Shown: positions 48,001 to 56,595, counted from the first letter of the stretch. The stretch: DNA of 64,000 nucleotides from Chryseobacterium lactis (GCF_003815875.1 NZ_CP033924.1:496001-560000), one strand, 5' to 3'. Numbers and translations: made by a program. The notes: generated by a model from the sequence alone, not told the origin.

Positions 48001-48741
48001 ATTGACCCAGATGGTAGAAGTAATAACGATTGGGTAAGAACTCAAAACGGTGTCTTTTATGATAGCAGAGTGACAAGCCAAGCAGATGCAGAACAGGCAT
48101 ACGGAGCAGGAGCAACCTATATAGCACCAAACAGTGAACAGGCTACATATACCGCTACTGATGGCAATACCTATCAATTAGGTGAGCATGGATTCATTCT
48201 TAAAAATGGTAGTGAGGTCCTAGTTGGAGAAGACTACGCAGATTATGCGGTTGACACTTCGGGGAAATTGGCAAAACAAGGTCTTACAGCAGCAGGAATG
48301 ACGATAACAGCAGGTGGTGGTCCAGAAGATGTACCTGCGGACGTTATAGCTGCGGGGATTGCTTCAATATATTTGACAGGTGCATTAATCCAAAAATTGG
48401 ATTATGAAATGTCTAAAATTGATGAAAAACCTGAAGGACCAAATGGAACTCAATATTCATTAAGAGCTACAGCTGACGGCGAATATCCTGTTATGAGTTC
48501 AGGAAGTTCAGCACCTACGGGAACAACACATCTTAATGCAGGTGATGTTTGGAAGTATGGAGAAACAACATCACAAAATAGATACTCTGACAGCGAGTTA
48601 AAATCAATAGGTCCAGGCGTTAAACAAGTTAATGAATTTAGCGGAACTCAAAGACAAATAAAAATGATGGAAAAAGCTAAAATTTACAATTACTTTTTCC
48701 AAAATGGAAATTTACCCCCAGGAAATAAAATATTTAGATAA
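45049..48741 (+). CDS. RHS-repeat polymorphic toxin (island copy)
   Basis: 1230 residues. Signal peptide (~24 residues, ending TYAQ), then the conserved start ENYVQVTKCLDADCVKKAVT shared with the protein at 60276. RHS/YD repeats (YDGFGRQVKDF, YDKLNRLTAGYY, YDANGNMKNM) fill residues ~60-860, followed by the core YIYQYKDHLGNVRVSF and RYIDPDGR, where a variable C-terminal region of ~240 residues begins. Its last ~65 residues, GDVWKYGETTSQNRYSDSEL to LPPGN, have a YxYGET...R...E order that recalls the later half of GIY-YIG nucleases. The encapsulated tip is probably a toxin; activity is inferred. Confidence 0.85.
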   Translation: MKKNLLRTLFAFIGMLISLCTYAQTPTSNENYVQVTKCLDADCVKKAVTVQYFDGLGRPKQVVDVKASPTGKDVVTHIEYDGFGRQVKDFLPVPQSNTLNGNIVPNPLGNASSVYGAEKIYSEKQLENSPLDRLQQLTQVGNDWSNKPVKMDYDANSDNEVRRYETTTDYIEGRTLSVLKVTNSTNSLNGYYKKAQLYKNIVTDEDGNKTIEFKDGKGQVVLVRKVLSDTENADTYYIYNEYNQLAFVVPPSASEAIKNLAPATQIPDNVLNNLCYQYRHDGRDNLVEKKIPNKGWEYMVYDKGDKLVASQDANQREQNKWLVFKYDSFRRLAYTAIMTGGNRVTLQNQAKDIVVKETRDGGFINSGMRIFYSNSFLSSIEKVLTVNYYDTYPTYSFNPTFPTTVFGADILTDNPNNPATINHSTNSLLVMTMVKNLEDDNWTKNYNYYDDRGRVVSTYSINYLGGYSRTETELDFTGNPLKAYTYHARKADEAGVTVKERFVYDEGNRLKQHYHQVDSNPEELLADNTYNELSQLVNKKVGNNLQSIDYAYNIRGWMSDINKNQMTAPDLGGKLFSYKIKYTSRDGIENPDPTQFAGKNVIPRYNGNITEVDWRAVETIGANPSLTPKRYGYAYDKLNRLTAGYYQNPINPYSKENIESLAYDLNGNVINLYRTSVMEYGSNTATVIDNLAYDYNGNQATRIKDNSGNSTGYEGTTGFPIEYDANGNMKNMMDKQITGIAYNHLNLPNTVNIGFDQITTQINTKYRADGAKLRKENIKSSIGFAGTDTTVQTTDYLDGFQYFKSTSSSTGGGGGSSELLMMSKRAFEPQAFTPIGIIEPTIDPPFGGGGIIANLKTPDLQFFATSEGFYDYNKNQYIYQYKDHLGNVRVSFARNSAGVLEIVDNNDYYPFGMNHLKTGNSFFGQSSFKNYKFGGKELQETGFYDFGARLYMNDVVRWGVIDPLAETTRRWSPFAYAFNNPLRYIDPDGRSNNDWVRTQNGVFYDSRVTSQADAEQAYGAGATYIAPNSEQATYTATDGNTYQLGEHGFILKNGSEVLVGEDYADYAVDTSGKLAKQGLTAAGMTITAGGGPEDVPADVIAAGIASIYLTGALIQKLDYEMSKIDEKPEGPNGTQYSLRATADGEYPVMSSGSSAPTGTTHLNAGDVWKYGETTSQNRYSDSELKSIGPGVKQVNEFSGTQRQIKMMEKAKIYNYFFQNGNLPPGNKIFR

Positions 48742-48744
48742 TTT

Positions 48745-49209
48745 ATGAATTTTGCAATAGTACAACATACCGATACTAACTCTAATAAAAAATCTGATAT
48801 AGTTCAAAATATATCAAACAATTTAGAAGAGTTATTAAAAAATAAAAACTATGGAAGTGATATAGAAACTTTTTTGATTGGATTTCTATGTGTAAAAACA
48901 AAGTCAGGATATGAAGATTGGTATAAAGAAAACAAACCTAAATACATTGATTATAAAAAAACTAAAAACCGTCTTACAGGAGAGGTGATGGAGATAGTCA
49001 AAAAATATGGCTATAATATTAAGTTTGATTATGAATTATATGACGAGTTTGTAAATGCTTCTGATGAAAATAGTAAATCAATATTTGTGAAAAAATTGTT
49101 AGAATCTTTTCGTCATTTAGACAAACTCCCAAAAAAAATTCAAGATTTTGATAAAGAAAGATTTAAAACAGATGTTGAAAATTTCTTTAAAGAAAAAGGT
49201 GTAATCTAA
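48745..49209 (+). CDS. candidate immunity protein for the RHS toxin
   Basis: 154 residues, cytoplasmic, helical and highly charged, no signal peptide. Notable stretches are IETFLIGFLCVKTKSGYEDW and LPKKIQDFDKERFKTDVENF near the C-terminus. It starts 3 bp after the RHS stop, the position of immunity genes in polymorphic toxin loci. Not assigned to a named immunity family with confidence. The AT-rich composition of this and the toxin tip is typical of recently exchanged toxin/immunity modules. Confidence 0.6.
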   Translation: MNFAIVQHTDTNSNKKSDIVQNISNNLEELLKNKNYGSDIETFLIGFLCVKTKSGYEDWYKENKPKYIDYKKTKNRLTGEVMEIVKKYGYNIKFDYELYDEFVNASDENSKSIFVKKLLESFRHLDKLPKKIQDFDKERFKTDVENFFKEKGVI

Positions 49210-49220
49210 ATCAAAATAAA

Positions 49221-49658
49221 TTGACAAAAATATTTAACAAAAGTTTGGCATATAGATTTATTGTATTGTCTTTAATTACACTAACTACTTATGCCTGTAA
49301 TAAAAGCTCTGACAAAACAATGAATGAAATTCAAAACCTAAAAAAATTAAAGACAGAACCTAAATTTGTTTCAAATGGTCTGTATACGGGACTTGAAAAT
49401 AAATCGAATGAAAAATCTTTATCAGATTTATTGGATAACATTATTGATGATTTTTCAAAAGGTGCAGAAAATAATTTCACTGATGAACAGTATCAGAATT
49501 TAATTAAAAAAAGTTTAATGAAATTTGATAGTTTTAACCTAGATACAGAGGATAGAGAATATATCTGTGGATATTTTGAAAAAATTATGGATGCAATTGG
49601 ACTTGAAAGTTCAGGCGGTGCATTGAACGAATGGCTTTATGGATTTAAAATAGAATAA
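49221..49658 (+). CDS. DUF4844-like lipoprotein, second candidate immunity or accessory gene
   Basis: 145 residues from a TTG start (no ATG fits the signal peptide). A lipobox ends at Cys26 (TTYAC). The C-terminal half, TEDREYICGYFEKIMDAIGL and SSGGALNEWLYGF, matches my recollection of DUF4844 proteins. It lies 11 bp after the candidate immunity gene and ends before a strong terminator, so it belongs to the RHS operon. A lipoprotein could protect the periplasm or be an unrelated passenger. Confidence 0.55.
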   Translation: MTKIFNKSLAYRFIVLSLITLTTYACNKSSDKTMNEIQNLKKLKTEPKFVSNGLYTGLENKSNEKSLSDLLDNIIDDFSKGAENNFTDEQYQNLIKKSLMKFDSFNLDTEDREYICGYFEKIMDAIGLESSGGALNEWLYGFKIE

Positions 49659-49689
49659 TATTCGCTTGTTGACACTAAAAGTTTTTAAT

Positions 49690-49737
49690 AACATAATGAT
49701 TGGCTCTACTGTAATAGTAAAGCCAATTATGTTTTTT
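49690..49737 (+). terminator. bidirectional terminator between RHS operon and minus-strand genes
   Basis: AACATAAT and TTGGCT arms (49690-49710) pair with AGCCAATTATGTT (49721-49733) around a short loop; T6 follows on the plus strand and an A/T-rich stretch on the other. It separates convergent transcription units. Confidence 0.8.
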
Positions 49738-49742
49738 ATCGC

Positions 49743-50003
49743 TTAGGCTTGTTTAGAATAAATGTAGTAAGCTGATGGCTCTGGTTCTTCCTCTTTGGGA
49801 GGTTGCTTTATATCAAGTTTTTTAGTTCCTTTGGGTTTATCATCCTTTGAATTAAAGGATTGAGGACATTTTGAGCCTGGCAACTGAAAACAACGGAACT
49901 TAAATTCATATAAATGTTTAGAATCCGAATTTAAAGAATCTTTTTTCTCTTGCCCAAAAGATAAACAATACAGAAAAATAGGGAAAATATAAAGTTTTTT
50001 CAT
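49743..50003 (-). CDS. hypothetical small secreted protein
   Basis: 86 residues from the ATG at 50001-50003, preferred over an upstream in-frame start because it gives a clean signal peptide (MKKLYIFPIFLYCLSFGQ). The mature part has two Cys (FRCFQLPGSKCPQ) and a Lys/Pro/Glu-rich C-terminal tail. Not recognised. It follows the membrane protein gene by 71 bp on the same strand. Confidence 0.5.
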   Translation of the reverse strand: MKKLYIFPIFLYCLSFGQEKKDSLNSDSKHLYEFKFRCFQLPGSKCPQSFNSKDDKPKGTKKLDIKQPPKEEEPEPSAYYIYSKQA

Positions 50004-50074
50004 AATCTCAACTTGTTCTGCAAAATACGCAAAATCCTCAAATAAGCCAATCATTTTAAAGCACTAGCTAAAAA

Positions 50075-50758
50075 TCACTCAATATATTTATCCAAGTAAA
50101 TATTAGTTAATGTCCTTACCAATCTGTTTCTATTCTTTATATATTGCTTTACAAAACCTTTCACCAAGAAAATATCAACAATAATTATCGTAAATCCTAT
50201 TAGGAGTAAAACAGAAATTAGAATCCTTGAACCATCATAAAAATCTTGCATATTTGACGAATAATCTAAAAACTTAGATAAAAAGCTACCTGTAATAATT
50301 GAAATTGTTATTACTACTGTTTGAACTGAAAGCCCGTAAGAATATTTGTTTTGTTGTGTAGAAAGTTTATCAATCAGAAAAAGCAAATTATCTTTTTTAG
50401 TCAGAGTATTTCCCAATAAATTAAATAGTTCCTGTTTTTGTATTTCCAAAAAGGAATCATAATTATACTTGTTATTATCATTCAAAGCATAGCTGTAATA
50501 GGTTCTAATGACGACTTCAACTCGTCCTATCATATAATTGATAGAAACAACACTAAAGAACACCATAAGAGGAAAAGTCAAAAGAATCCATAAATCCCTT
50601 TGACAGAATAAGAGTATAAAGGATGCTACCGTTGGTATTAATGGCGGAATAATAATACGAACCCACCATTTAAACTTGAATTTTTTGTAGACTAAATTGT
50701 AAATAGAAATCTTGTCATTGTAACTACTAATTTTTTCAATGTGATGTTTTTCACTCAT
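50075..50758 (-). CDS. hypothetical membrane protein with two helical hairpins
   Basis: 227 residues. Four membrane segments in two pairs (about residues 33-52, 57-77 and 142-162, 180-203) are separated by a cytoplasmic helical stretch of ~60 residues. No catalytic motif. Paired short helices recall membrane effectors of bacterial conflict systems (SLATT-like), but no sensor gene is adjacent, so that is only a possibility. It is 43 bp downstream of the polymerase-like gene. Confidence 0.5.
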   Translation of the reverse strand: MSEKHHIEKISSYNDKISIYNLVYKKFKFKWWVRIIIPPLIPTVASFILLFCQRDLWILLTFPLMVFFSVVSINYMIGRVEVVIRTYYSYALNDNNKYNYDSFLEIQKQELFNLLGNTLTKKDNLLFLIDKLSTQQNKYSYGLSVQTVVITISIITGSFLSKFLDYSSNMQDFYDGSRILISVLLLIGFTIIIVDIFLVKGFVKQYIKNRNRLVRTLTNIYLDKYIE

Positions 50759-50801
50759 AATATTTATTTTAGAGTGTAAATATATTAATCACAATAAAAC
50801 C

Positions 50802-52208
50802 CTACTTCCAAACCTTTTGGGTCATATTTGGAGCATAACCAATTTCACGCATAAATATTTCATGCATCAATTCATAAACTTGGTCTAAATCTGATTCTTT
50901 TACGACCAAACAATCATGAAGTGTAAACAGTGGAATTTTGCGTTTAAATTTATTATTAATCTCACGTGCAATAATATTCAGCATAAAATGAGACTCTAAT
51001 TGAAACAGCATAAAAGAAAGTTTTTTATGTCGTTTAGACTTCTTAAAATCCCTAAATTTCGCCTGTTTAAACTTTTTGACAACATCATGTATACTTGGGA
51101 AATGGCGGTAAAAAACAGATTGTTCCTGTTCATAATACTTAGTATTTGCAAAGAGCATTGATAATAATCTTCGTTTACTGTATTTTTTTAATTCGTCCGT
51201 ATCTCCGTCAAAAGGTCTTTGGAACATATTTTCAAAATTTGATTCAAAATTATCTAAGTTCATAAAATCATCCATAAAAAACTCATAAAGTCGGTTATTC
51301 TGAATCAACCCTGCGAAATCCGCTATCTCCCTGATAGAAGGGATTACCGAAGATTCCGCTAACATATAATGATATAGTATGTCTTCACTGTACGGTAACT
51401 GTGCGTATAGTACGGCATCCTTAGCGGATATAGCTGTATCCGTATCTGTGGGAATAGAGAGAACATAAGACAGAAAGAATGGAATTGAGGACGATAAATC
51501 GACTTCCGCCAGACTTTCACCGTCATATTTTAGATATTTTCTGCAAGTCTTAGGAAACTGTGTGATTGCGGTATGTAATCTCCCGTCCGTTTTAGGCTTA
51601 TGCCAGAAAGGAAAGTAACCATTTTTAAAATTCATAATCCTGACAGCATTTTTAAGATACTTCGCATAATTTCCAGTCTGCTGATACTTAAGATAAAGTT
51701 CATTTAAAGCTAGTTCAGCATCAAATTCAAAACGGCTAATATCAAAGTAGTTAATTGTAAAATTGAAACGTTTTCGGACTATGTTATCAATTTGAGGCTT
51801 GTCATATTTTATGATATTATCTATAAGGTCTTCTTCAGTAATACAAACGAGTTTTAGTTCACCATCACCCCAATAGTACTCAGGCAGATTATAAGAATAA
51901 CATTTATCTTCTTCATAATTTTTTCTAAACAACATCCGACCTTCACCTGAAAAATCTTTATACAGGTAATCTAAATGTTTTTTTGAATCTTTGTAAATAG
52001 ATTGATTGATTTGTGAACATCGAGGTATAAAAAATTTGGTTGAAGACGGCAAATCATTCTTTTTTTGATTCTGATAAGATGATTCTTTAATAAGCTCGGA
52101 GATAAAATAAAGACAATAATCGTTGCTCAATTCAAAATCAGGCGGAAATTTAGACAGTCTTTGCTCAAGAGTCAGACTTTTAGGTATTAAGATATAACGT
52201 TCGCTCAT
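50802..52208 (-). CDS. family A-like (Pol I/T7-fold) polymerase-type protein of the element
   Basis: About 468 residues from MSERYILIP (an upstream ATG at 52229 would add 7). No relaxase or RNA-polymerase feature is seen. Three blocks in the right order resemble family A palm motifs: a lead RLHTAITQFPKTCRKYL, then motif A-like AEVDLSSSIPFFLS; motif B-like KRRLLSMLFANTKYYE; motif C-like IPLFTLHDCLVVK with the HD pair, preceded by LFQLESHFMLNIIARE. No exonuclease domain is present. It could replicate the excised element. It could instead be an inactive relative; biochemical role is inference. Next to it lies the ParB-like gene and a palindrome-rich gap. Confidence 0.5.
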   Translation of the reverse strand: MSERYILIPKSLTLEQRLSKFPPDFELSNDYCLYFISELIKESSYQNQKKNDLPSSTKFFIPRCSQINQSIYKDSKKHLDYLYKDFSGEGRMLFRKNYEEDKCYSYNLPEYYWGDGELKLVCITEEDLIDNIIKYDKPQIDNIVRKRFNFTINYFDISRFEFDAELALNELYLKYQQTGNYAKYLKNAVRIMNFKNGYFPFWHKPKTDGRLHTAITQFPKTCRKYLKYDGESLAEVDLSSSIPFFLSYVLSIPTDTDTAISAKDAVLYAQLPYSEDILYHYMLAESSVIPSIREIADFAGLIQNNRLYEFFMDDFMNLDNFESNFENMFQRPFDGDTDELKKYSKRRLLSMLFANTKYYEQEQSVFYRHFPSIHDVVKKFKQAKFRDFKKSKRHKKLSFMLFQLESHFMLNIIAREINNKFKRKIPLFTLHDCLVVKESDLDQVYELMHEIFMREIGYAPNMTQKVWK

Positions 52209-52447
52209 AATTATGTTATAAAAAGGCATAACAAGGGCTGTACACAGCTTTTTTTTGCAATGTCTTGGGGATTTTGTTATTGAAAATGTTTTAGTTGATT
52301 TTTGGGACGTTTAGGGGCTTAATTTATGTACACAGAGTTATTATACGGCATAATAATAAAAAGATGTTTTTTACCCGTTCGCAGTGTCTGTGCGGTGTAA
52401 CAGGAAAAAGATTCTGTGGTTACAGCCTTGTATCTTTAGAGATAAGG
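52209..52447. other. palindrome-rich gap between parB-like and polymerase-like genes, candidate origin
   Basis: The 239 bp hold GTTAT/ATAAC (within 52214-52232), GCTGT-AC-ACAGC (52237-52248) followed by T8, TTATTAT-ACGGC-ATAATAA (52338-52356), and AGCCT/AGGCT with TATCT/AGATA arms near 52424-52450. Density of hairpins between replication and partition-type genes suggests an origin or operator region; not proven. Confidence 0.4.
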
Positions 52448-53308
52448 CTAAATCTCTAATATGAAAAGCTTATATTTAGCACCTGGTTGTTGAGATATGA
52501 AATCTTTCACTTTAGTTTCATCTTTAGCTACAATAAAATATTCAATTTCATTATTTACTAAAAGATGTCTGCCTGTATTAATATCATTTGCATATTTTTC
52601 AACAGAAATTTCAGTCTGCAAATTTTCTAATTCTGGCTCTTGTTGCACATCTTCTTGAATATCTGTTTTTACATCAGGATTCAGACTCTTCTTTTTTCGA
52701 CTATTTTGTGTCTGCATATATGCTGATGTAATGCTTACATCTCCCTTTATCATTTTTGCCCTAATTTTATCAGACCCATTTTTTATAACCTTTCTGTATC
52801 TGGCAACTGTTGCTTTACTAACATCGGCAAGCTTGGCTATTTCTAAAATAGTATCTATTTTATCATCTATAGTCTCACCTTTGCCTGCTTTGACAAGATT
52901 TTCTTTTGCCCTTTTTTCAATAGTTTCTTCATATAAACATGCTAGCTGCAATCTTTCTATTGGTGTAAGATTTCTTCTTTGGCATTGATTTTTAAACATC
53001 CAAAACTGAATATCTTCCAGACATTTAAAATCTTCTCGAATTTCTTTTGTCGGTATATCTGTTATTTTAAGCTCAATACAAGCTTTTAAACGCACATGAC
53101 CGTCAATAACGAGTTTGATTCCGTTTGCAGTGGTATAAAATAAAATCGGGTCATTAATTCCGTTTTTTTCAATATCTTCTTTTAACTGGCTATATCTATT
53201 TAAATCTGTAATAGTAAGATAGGATTGTAGTTCCGAAATAGTTGTTAAATCATTGTAGTGATATTGTACATTATAGCTTTGACCTAATAATTGAATTGTA
53301 TTTGACAT
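52448..53308 (-). CDS. ParB/Srx-like DNA-binding protein
   Basis: 286 residues from the ATG at 53306-53308; an upstream extension to 53377 gives an implausible Cys-rich N-terminus. The ParB/sulfiredoxin fold is seen in SQLKEDIEKNGINDPILFYT and VIDGHVRLKACIEL (the G-x-x-R box), followed by a helix-turn-helix TILEIAKLADVSKATVARYR and a charged C-terminal part. Such proteins act as partition factors, transcription regulators or CTP switches. There is no ParA partner, so a copy-number or regulatory role for the excised element is more likely. Confidence 0.75.
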   Translation of the reverse strand: MSNTIQLLGQSYNVQYHYNDLTTISELQSYLTITDLNRYSQLKEDIEKNGINDPILFYTTANGIKLVIDGHVRLKACIELKITDIPTKEIREDFKCLEDIQFWMFKNQCQRRNLTPIERLQLACLYEETIEKRAKENLVKAGKGETIDDKIDTILEIAKLADVSKATVARYRKVIKNGSDKIRAKMIKGDVSITSAYMQTQNSRKKKSLNPDVKTDIQEDVQQEPELENLQTEISVEKYANDINTGRHLLVNNEIEYFIVAKDETKVKDFISQQPGAKYKLFILEI

Positions 53309-53433
53309 GATAATTGTTATTTTAAATTTAGCACAAGAGATACACACACAATACTCGACTGTGCTTTGATTAAACATTAAAAGTGTGGTAAATGATTAAG
53401 AAATAATTGGATTGATAAGAATTTCTCGCTGTA

Positions 53434-53709
53434 TTAAGAAACTTGTTTCAGTTTTGAAAATACTTCATCTTTTGAGTAATACACTCTGTTGCCGATTTTG
53501 GTATTTTTTAATGTACCATCATTATTCCAATGGAATAAAGTCGTTAGACTTACATTTAAAAGCTTTGCTGTTTCTTCACGAGTATAAAACTCTTTTTCCT
53601 CTGATTGTGTAGGAATGATTTTTTCTAATTCTTCCCTAACTAGTTTTTGAATAAACTGACCAAAAGATTCTATATCTATTTGCATCAATTGAATGGCTGA
53701 ATTTGTCAT
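53434..53709 (-). CDS. excisionase-like helix-turn-helix protein
   Basis: 91 residues from the ATG at 53707-53709. The C-terminal half is a MerR/excisionase-type winged helix: FYTREETAKLLNVSLTTLFH, then WNNDGTLKNTKIGNRVYY. In Bacteroidota elements such proteins bend the ends and steer the integrase toward excision. It lies between the integrase operon and the ParB-like gene on the same strand. Confidence 0.85.
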   Translation of the reverse strand: MTNSAIQLMQIDIESFGQFIQKLVREELEKIIPTQSEEKEFYTREETAKLLNVSLTTLFHWNNDGTLKNTKIGNRVYYSKDEVFSKLKQVS

Positions 53710-53825
53710 AATTTTTTGTGTTATTATTATGATGCAAAGTTTCAAATAGGGAAAACAGGGAAAAAATAGGGAAAAAACTTTTTACTTAACTTGATATAAC
53801 CACATGATTATCAGTAATAAAAATT

Positions 53826-55304
53826 TCAATATTTTTTAATCTCAGGAATTGCTTTTAGTTTTTCCCTACTAATTCCTAATGAATATTCAATCTCTGATAA
53901 GAAAAGTTCTGTCTTTTTTAATGTAAATGGATAATCTTTGTGCTCAGAATTATTAATATTAATATAATTTTTAAGGAACTGCTGTTTATTTTCTCTTTTG
54001 TTCTGAGAGTTAAACTTAATTATAGGCTCAAACGAAACAATTGAATCAAATATAATTCCTTCAACTTCTGTAAAATAATCGAAAACGTGGAAAAAATAAC
54101 AAATTCTAAAAAAGTAAATATCACGCGCTGTATTGAGGCTTTTTATATCTAATGAATTGTACCTATTCTCTGATAAAATATTTAAAATAATATTTATCTC
54201 ACGAGTTGTAAAGTTTTTTCTTTTTAGATACTGTATGAAATTTTCTTTTTCCTTGATAAAGTAAGTGAAGTTTTCGCTTAAACTTTCTTCGTCTGAATCT
54301 TCATCCTCACCATATAATTTCAAATTTAGATATTTTAATTTCATTCCATATAAACAATGTTCATCGTCTAATTCTAAATAATTATATTGATAGATATTAT
54401 TTAGATATGTAAACTGAAAAATACCTGAATCTTTCAGTATATTTAGATAATTCCACAATGTATCATAAAATATGACTAGCGGCATTGTTTCTTCAAAAAC
54501 ACCGTCTAATTGTGGGGTATCAAATGAATGTTTATAGCATAAAGTTTCATTTTCGGATATTAGAGTTTCTAAGTATTTACTACTGGTTGAAACTTCATTA
54601 ATTAAAGGCGAATTTGTAAGAGCATCAATTTCTCTCACAAAACGTCTCATTTTATTACTTGTCTTTTGGTCTAAAAAATGAATTTGCGAAGCATAATAAC
54701 TGATATACGTGTTCGGAAATATATAGCGTAGTGAAATAAAATCTTCAAAATCTTCTTTTAAGGATGCTAGTTTAATTCTATAATTTTCTTCTTCAAAAAG
54801 GTCTCTTTCTTGGCTTTCATCATCATAAATCCCCTCTTCTATTATATAGTAATTGACTTCATATAATATATCTTCTATCTCTTCCGTTGTATACAGGTCT
54901 AGTAAAGTATTTACTTCACTAAAATCTACATACTCGAAATCCTCACGAATTATCTCGTCTATATCTAAAAAATAATGTAGGTATTCAAAATAATCTTTTA
55001 TTATATCAGTACAGCCTTGTTTCTCGTGAAACAACCCTTTCCAATGGAAAGTAAACATATCTTCTGATGAATAACGAATAAATTTTCTTTCATTTTCATC
55101 GGTAATATCAGGATAATACTGTTTAATATTCTTTTTGATTTGCTCTATTGAACTGTAATTTTCAGCTTTATTCACTAAGTTATAATCCTGAAAGAAAAAA
55201 CCACCAATACCATGTAAATTATATGGTAAGTTTGCTGTAACCGCATATACAATAAAATCAAGCGTTACACCTGATTTTGTATTAACATCTATATGTTTTT
55301 TCAT
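53826..55304 (-). CDS. large acidic protein of unknown function in the integrase operon
   Basis: 492 residues, rich in Asp/Glu, Tyr and Phe, without signal peptide or membrane helix. I recognise no domain; the middle (residues ~120-180) is strongly acidic, with YFEYLHYFLDIDEIIREDFE. It starts 1 bp after the integrase stop, so it is translated with it. Possible roles are a DNA mimic, an anti-defence factor or a recombination helper, but none is shown by motif. It is about twice the length of known directionality factors. Confidence 0.6.
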   Translation of the reverse strand: MKKHIDVNTKSGVTLDFIVYAVTANLPYNLHGIGGFFFQDYNLVNKAENYSSIEQIKKNIKQYYPDITDENERKFIRYSSEDMFTFHWKGLFHEKQGCTDIIKDYFEYLHYFLDIDEIIREDFEYVDFSEVNTLLDLYTTEEIEDILYEVNYYIIEEGIYDDESQERDLFEEENYRIKLASLKEDFEDFISLRYIFPNTYISYYASQIHFLDQKTSNKMRRFVREIDALTNSPLINEVSTSSKYLETLISENETLCYKHSFDTPQLDGVFEETMPLVIFYDTLWNYLNILKDSGIFQFTYLNNIYQYNYLELDDEHCLYGMKLKYLNLKLYGEDEDSDEESLSENFTYFIKEKENFIQYLKRKNFTTREINIILNILSENRYNSLDIKSLNTARDIYFFRICYFFHVFDYFTEVEGIIFDSIVSFEPIIKFNSQNKRENKQQFLKNYININNSEHKDYPFTLKKTELFLSEIEYSLGISREKLKAIPEIKKY

Positions 55305-55305
55305 A

Positions 55306-56595
55306 TTAGTACCCTAAACTATTAAAAATATTTGCAGTTGACTTGGCTTTCTCGACTTCTGTTTTGTTGATATATGCCAATAACTGCCTTTCTGTAGTGT
55401 GTCCTGTAAAATTAAGCAAATAAGTTGTAGGAATTTTTTCATAGAAATTTGAAGCAAAACTTTTACGCCCAATATGAGAAGTAACCAATTCGTATTTCGG
55501 AAATTCCCCAAAAACCTTTCGGGTAATTTTGGGCTTTCCTTTTCGCTCTATTGACATTACTTTTCCGTTATAAATCATTTCGTCAATATTAGCAATTTTA
55601 CAGACTTCCTTGATATAAAGATTAAATTTCACATCTGATATTTTTCGTGGAAACTCCCCATCCCTTTTATCTAAAATCTCCTGCACTTTCTTTAGTAAAG
55701 GGATTTTCATTTTAGCTCCTGTTTTTTGCTGTATAAATTCTAAATACTTTTGACTTTCAGCATCCTCCACAATCATAGAGGAAGTAAATCTTAAATAATC
55801 GCTTACACGTTGGGCTGTATAGCAAGCAACTAAAAGCCAGTCTCTAGCGTTATCCAAATAGTCATGGGGCATTTCTGCTTGTTCAATCTTATTAAGTTCG
55901 TCAAATGTTAAATATATTGACTTCGGGTCATTCCTTGTTACTTTTTCGACTTCAAACTTCCAATTCTTAGTGTGTTTATGTACTTCAATATCAAAAGATT
56001 CTGCTACAGTACACACCATTTTTAAGAACTTTAAATTTTTGTAAGTATTTGAAACTTTATAAACCTCGTTTTGGCAATATTTTTCAAAATCAATTCTGAA
56101 ATTATTATCTAAATCCTTAAATTTCAAATTCCTGAAAGTCTTTTTACTTTTACTATCCGTATATCTTTGTAATAATTGTTTTACTACGTTCGCTTTTTTA
56201 ACAGTAGATTCTGTAATACTATCTTTTTTAAGGGAAATATAAATATCTATGAAAGAAACAACATCATCCGAATAACTTGCTTTTTCAACTTTTAAGCTTT
56301 TATGCTCAATGATTGATTTTAGCCACTCTTTCAAATCTAGTTCGGGCTTATCCTCCGTATAACTGGAAATAATATTTGCTTCCAATTGTGTTAAACGTGT
56401 GTTAATAGTTTCTGTATCGTCTTTGTGCATTTTTTTAGAAGGTATTTTGCACTTACCATCTTTCCAGTCTTTCGGTTTACAGTTCAGATATGGAACAGGT
56501 ACACGAATATCAATATCTCTATCTCTGAACTTTGCCCAAATTGTACTTTCCTTATCTGCTACTTTTCCTCTAATAAAAAAACTTACTGATGCCAT
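55306..56595 (-). CDS. tyrosine-type integrase of the ssrA element
   Basis: 429 residues. An N-terminal arm-binding domain (residues 1-100), a SAM-like core-binding domain (~105-210) and the catalytic domain follow. Catalytic residues are Arg263, Lys291, His374, Arg377, His399 and Tyr408, all present (YTAQRVSDYLRF, SHIGRKSF, FTGHTTERQLLAYI). It inserts the element into the ssrA 3' end. A -7 element TAAATTTG at 56609-56616 lies 13 bp upstream, and the arm-type repeats at 56620-56642 overlap where the -33 region would be, so the enzyme probably represses its own gene. Confidence 0.93.
   Translation of the reverse strand: MASVSFFIRGKVADKESTIWAKFRDRDIDIRVPVPYLNCKPKDWKDGKCKIPSKKMHKDDTETINTRLTQLEANIISSYTEDKPELDLKEWLKSIIEHKSLKVEKASYSDDVVSFIDIYISLKKDSITESTVKKANVVKQLLQRYTDSKSKKTFRNLKFKDLDNNFRIDFEKYCQNEVYKVSNTYKNLKFLKMVCTVAESFDIEVHKHTKNWKFEVEKVTRNDPKSIYLTFDELNKIEQAEMPHDYLDNARDWLLVACYTAQRVSDYLRFTSSMIVEDAESQKYLEFIQQKTGAKMKIPLLKKVQEILDKRDGEFPRKISDVKFNLYIKEVCKIANIDEMIYNGKVMSIERKGKPKITRKVFGEFPKYELVTSHIGRKSFASNFYEKIPTTYLLNFTGHTTERQLLAYINKTEVEKAKSTANIFNSLGY

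Noticed and set aside
50802..52229. Reading this protein as a relaxase or rolling-circle initiator
   Set aside because: No HUH triad or paired catalytic Tyr in a relaxase-like N-terminus was found, and the blocks fit a polymerase palm better.
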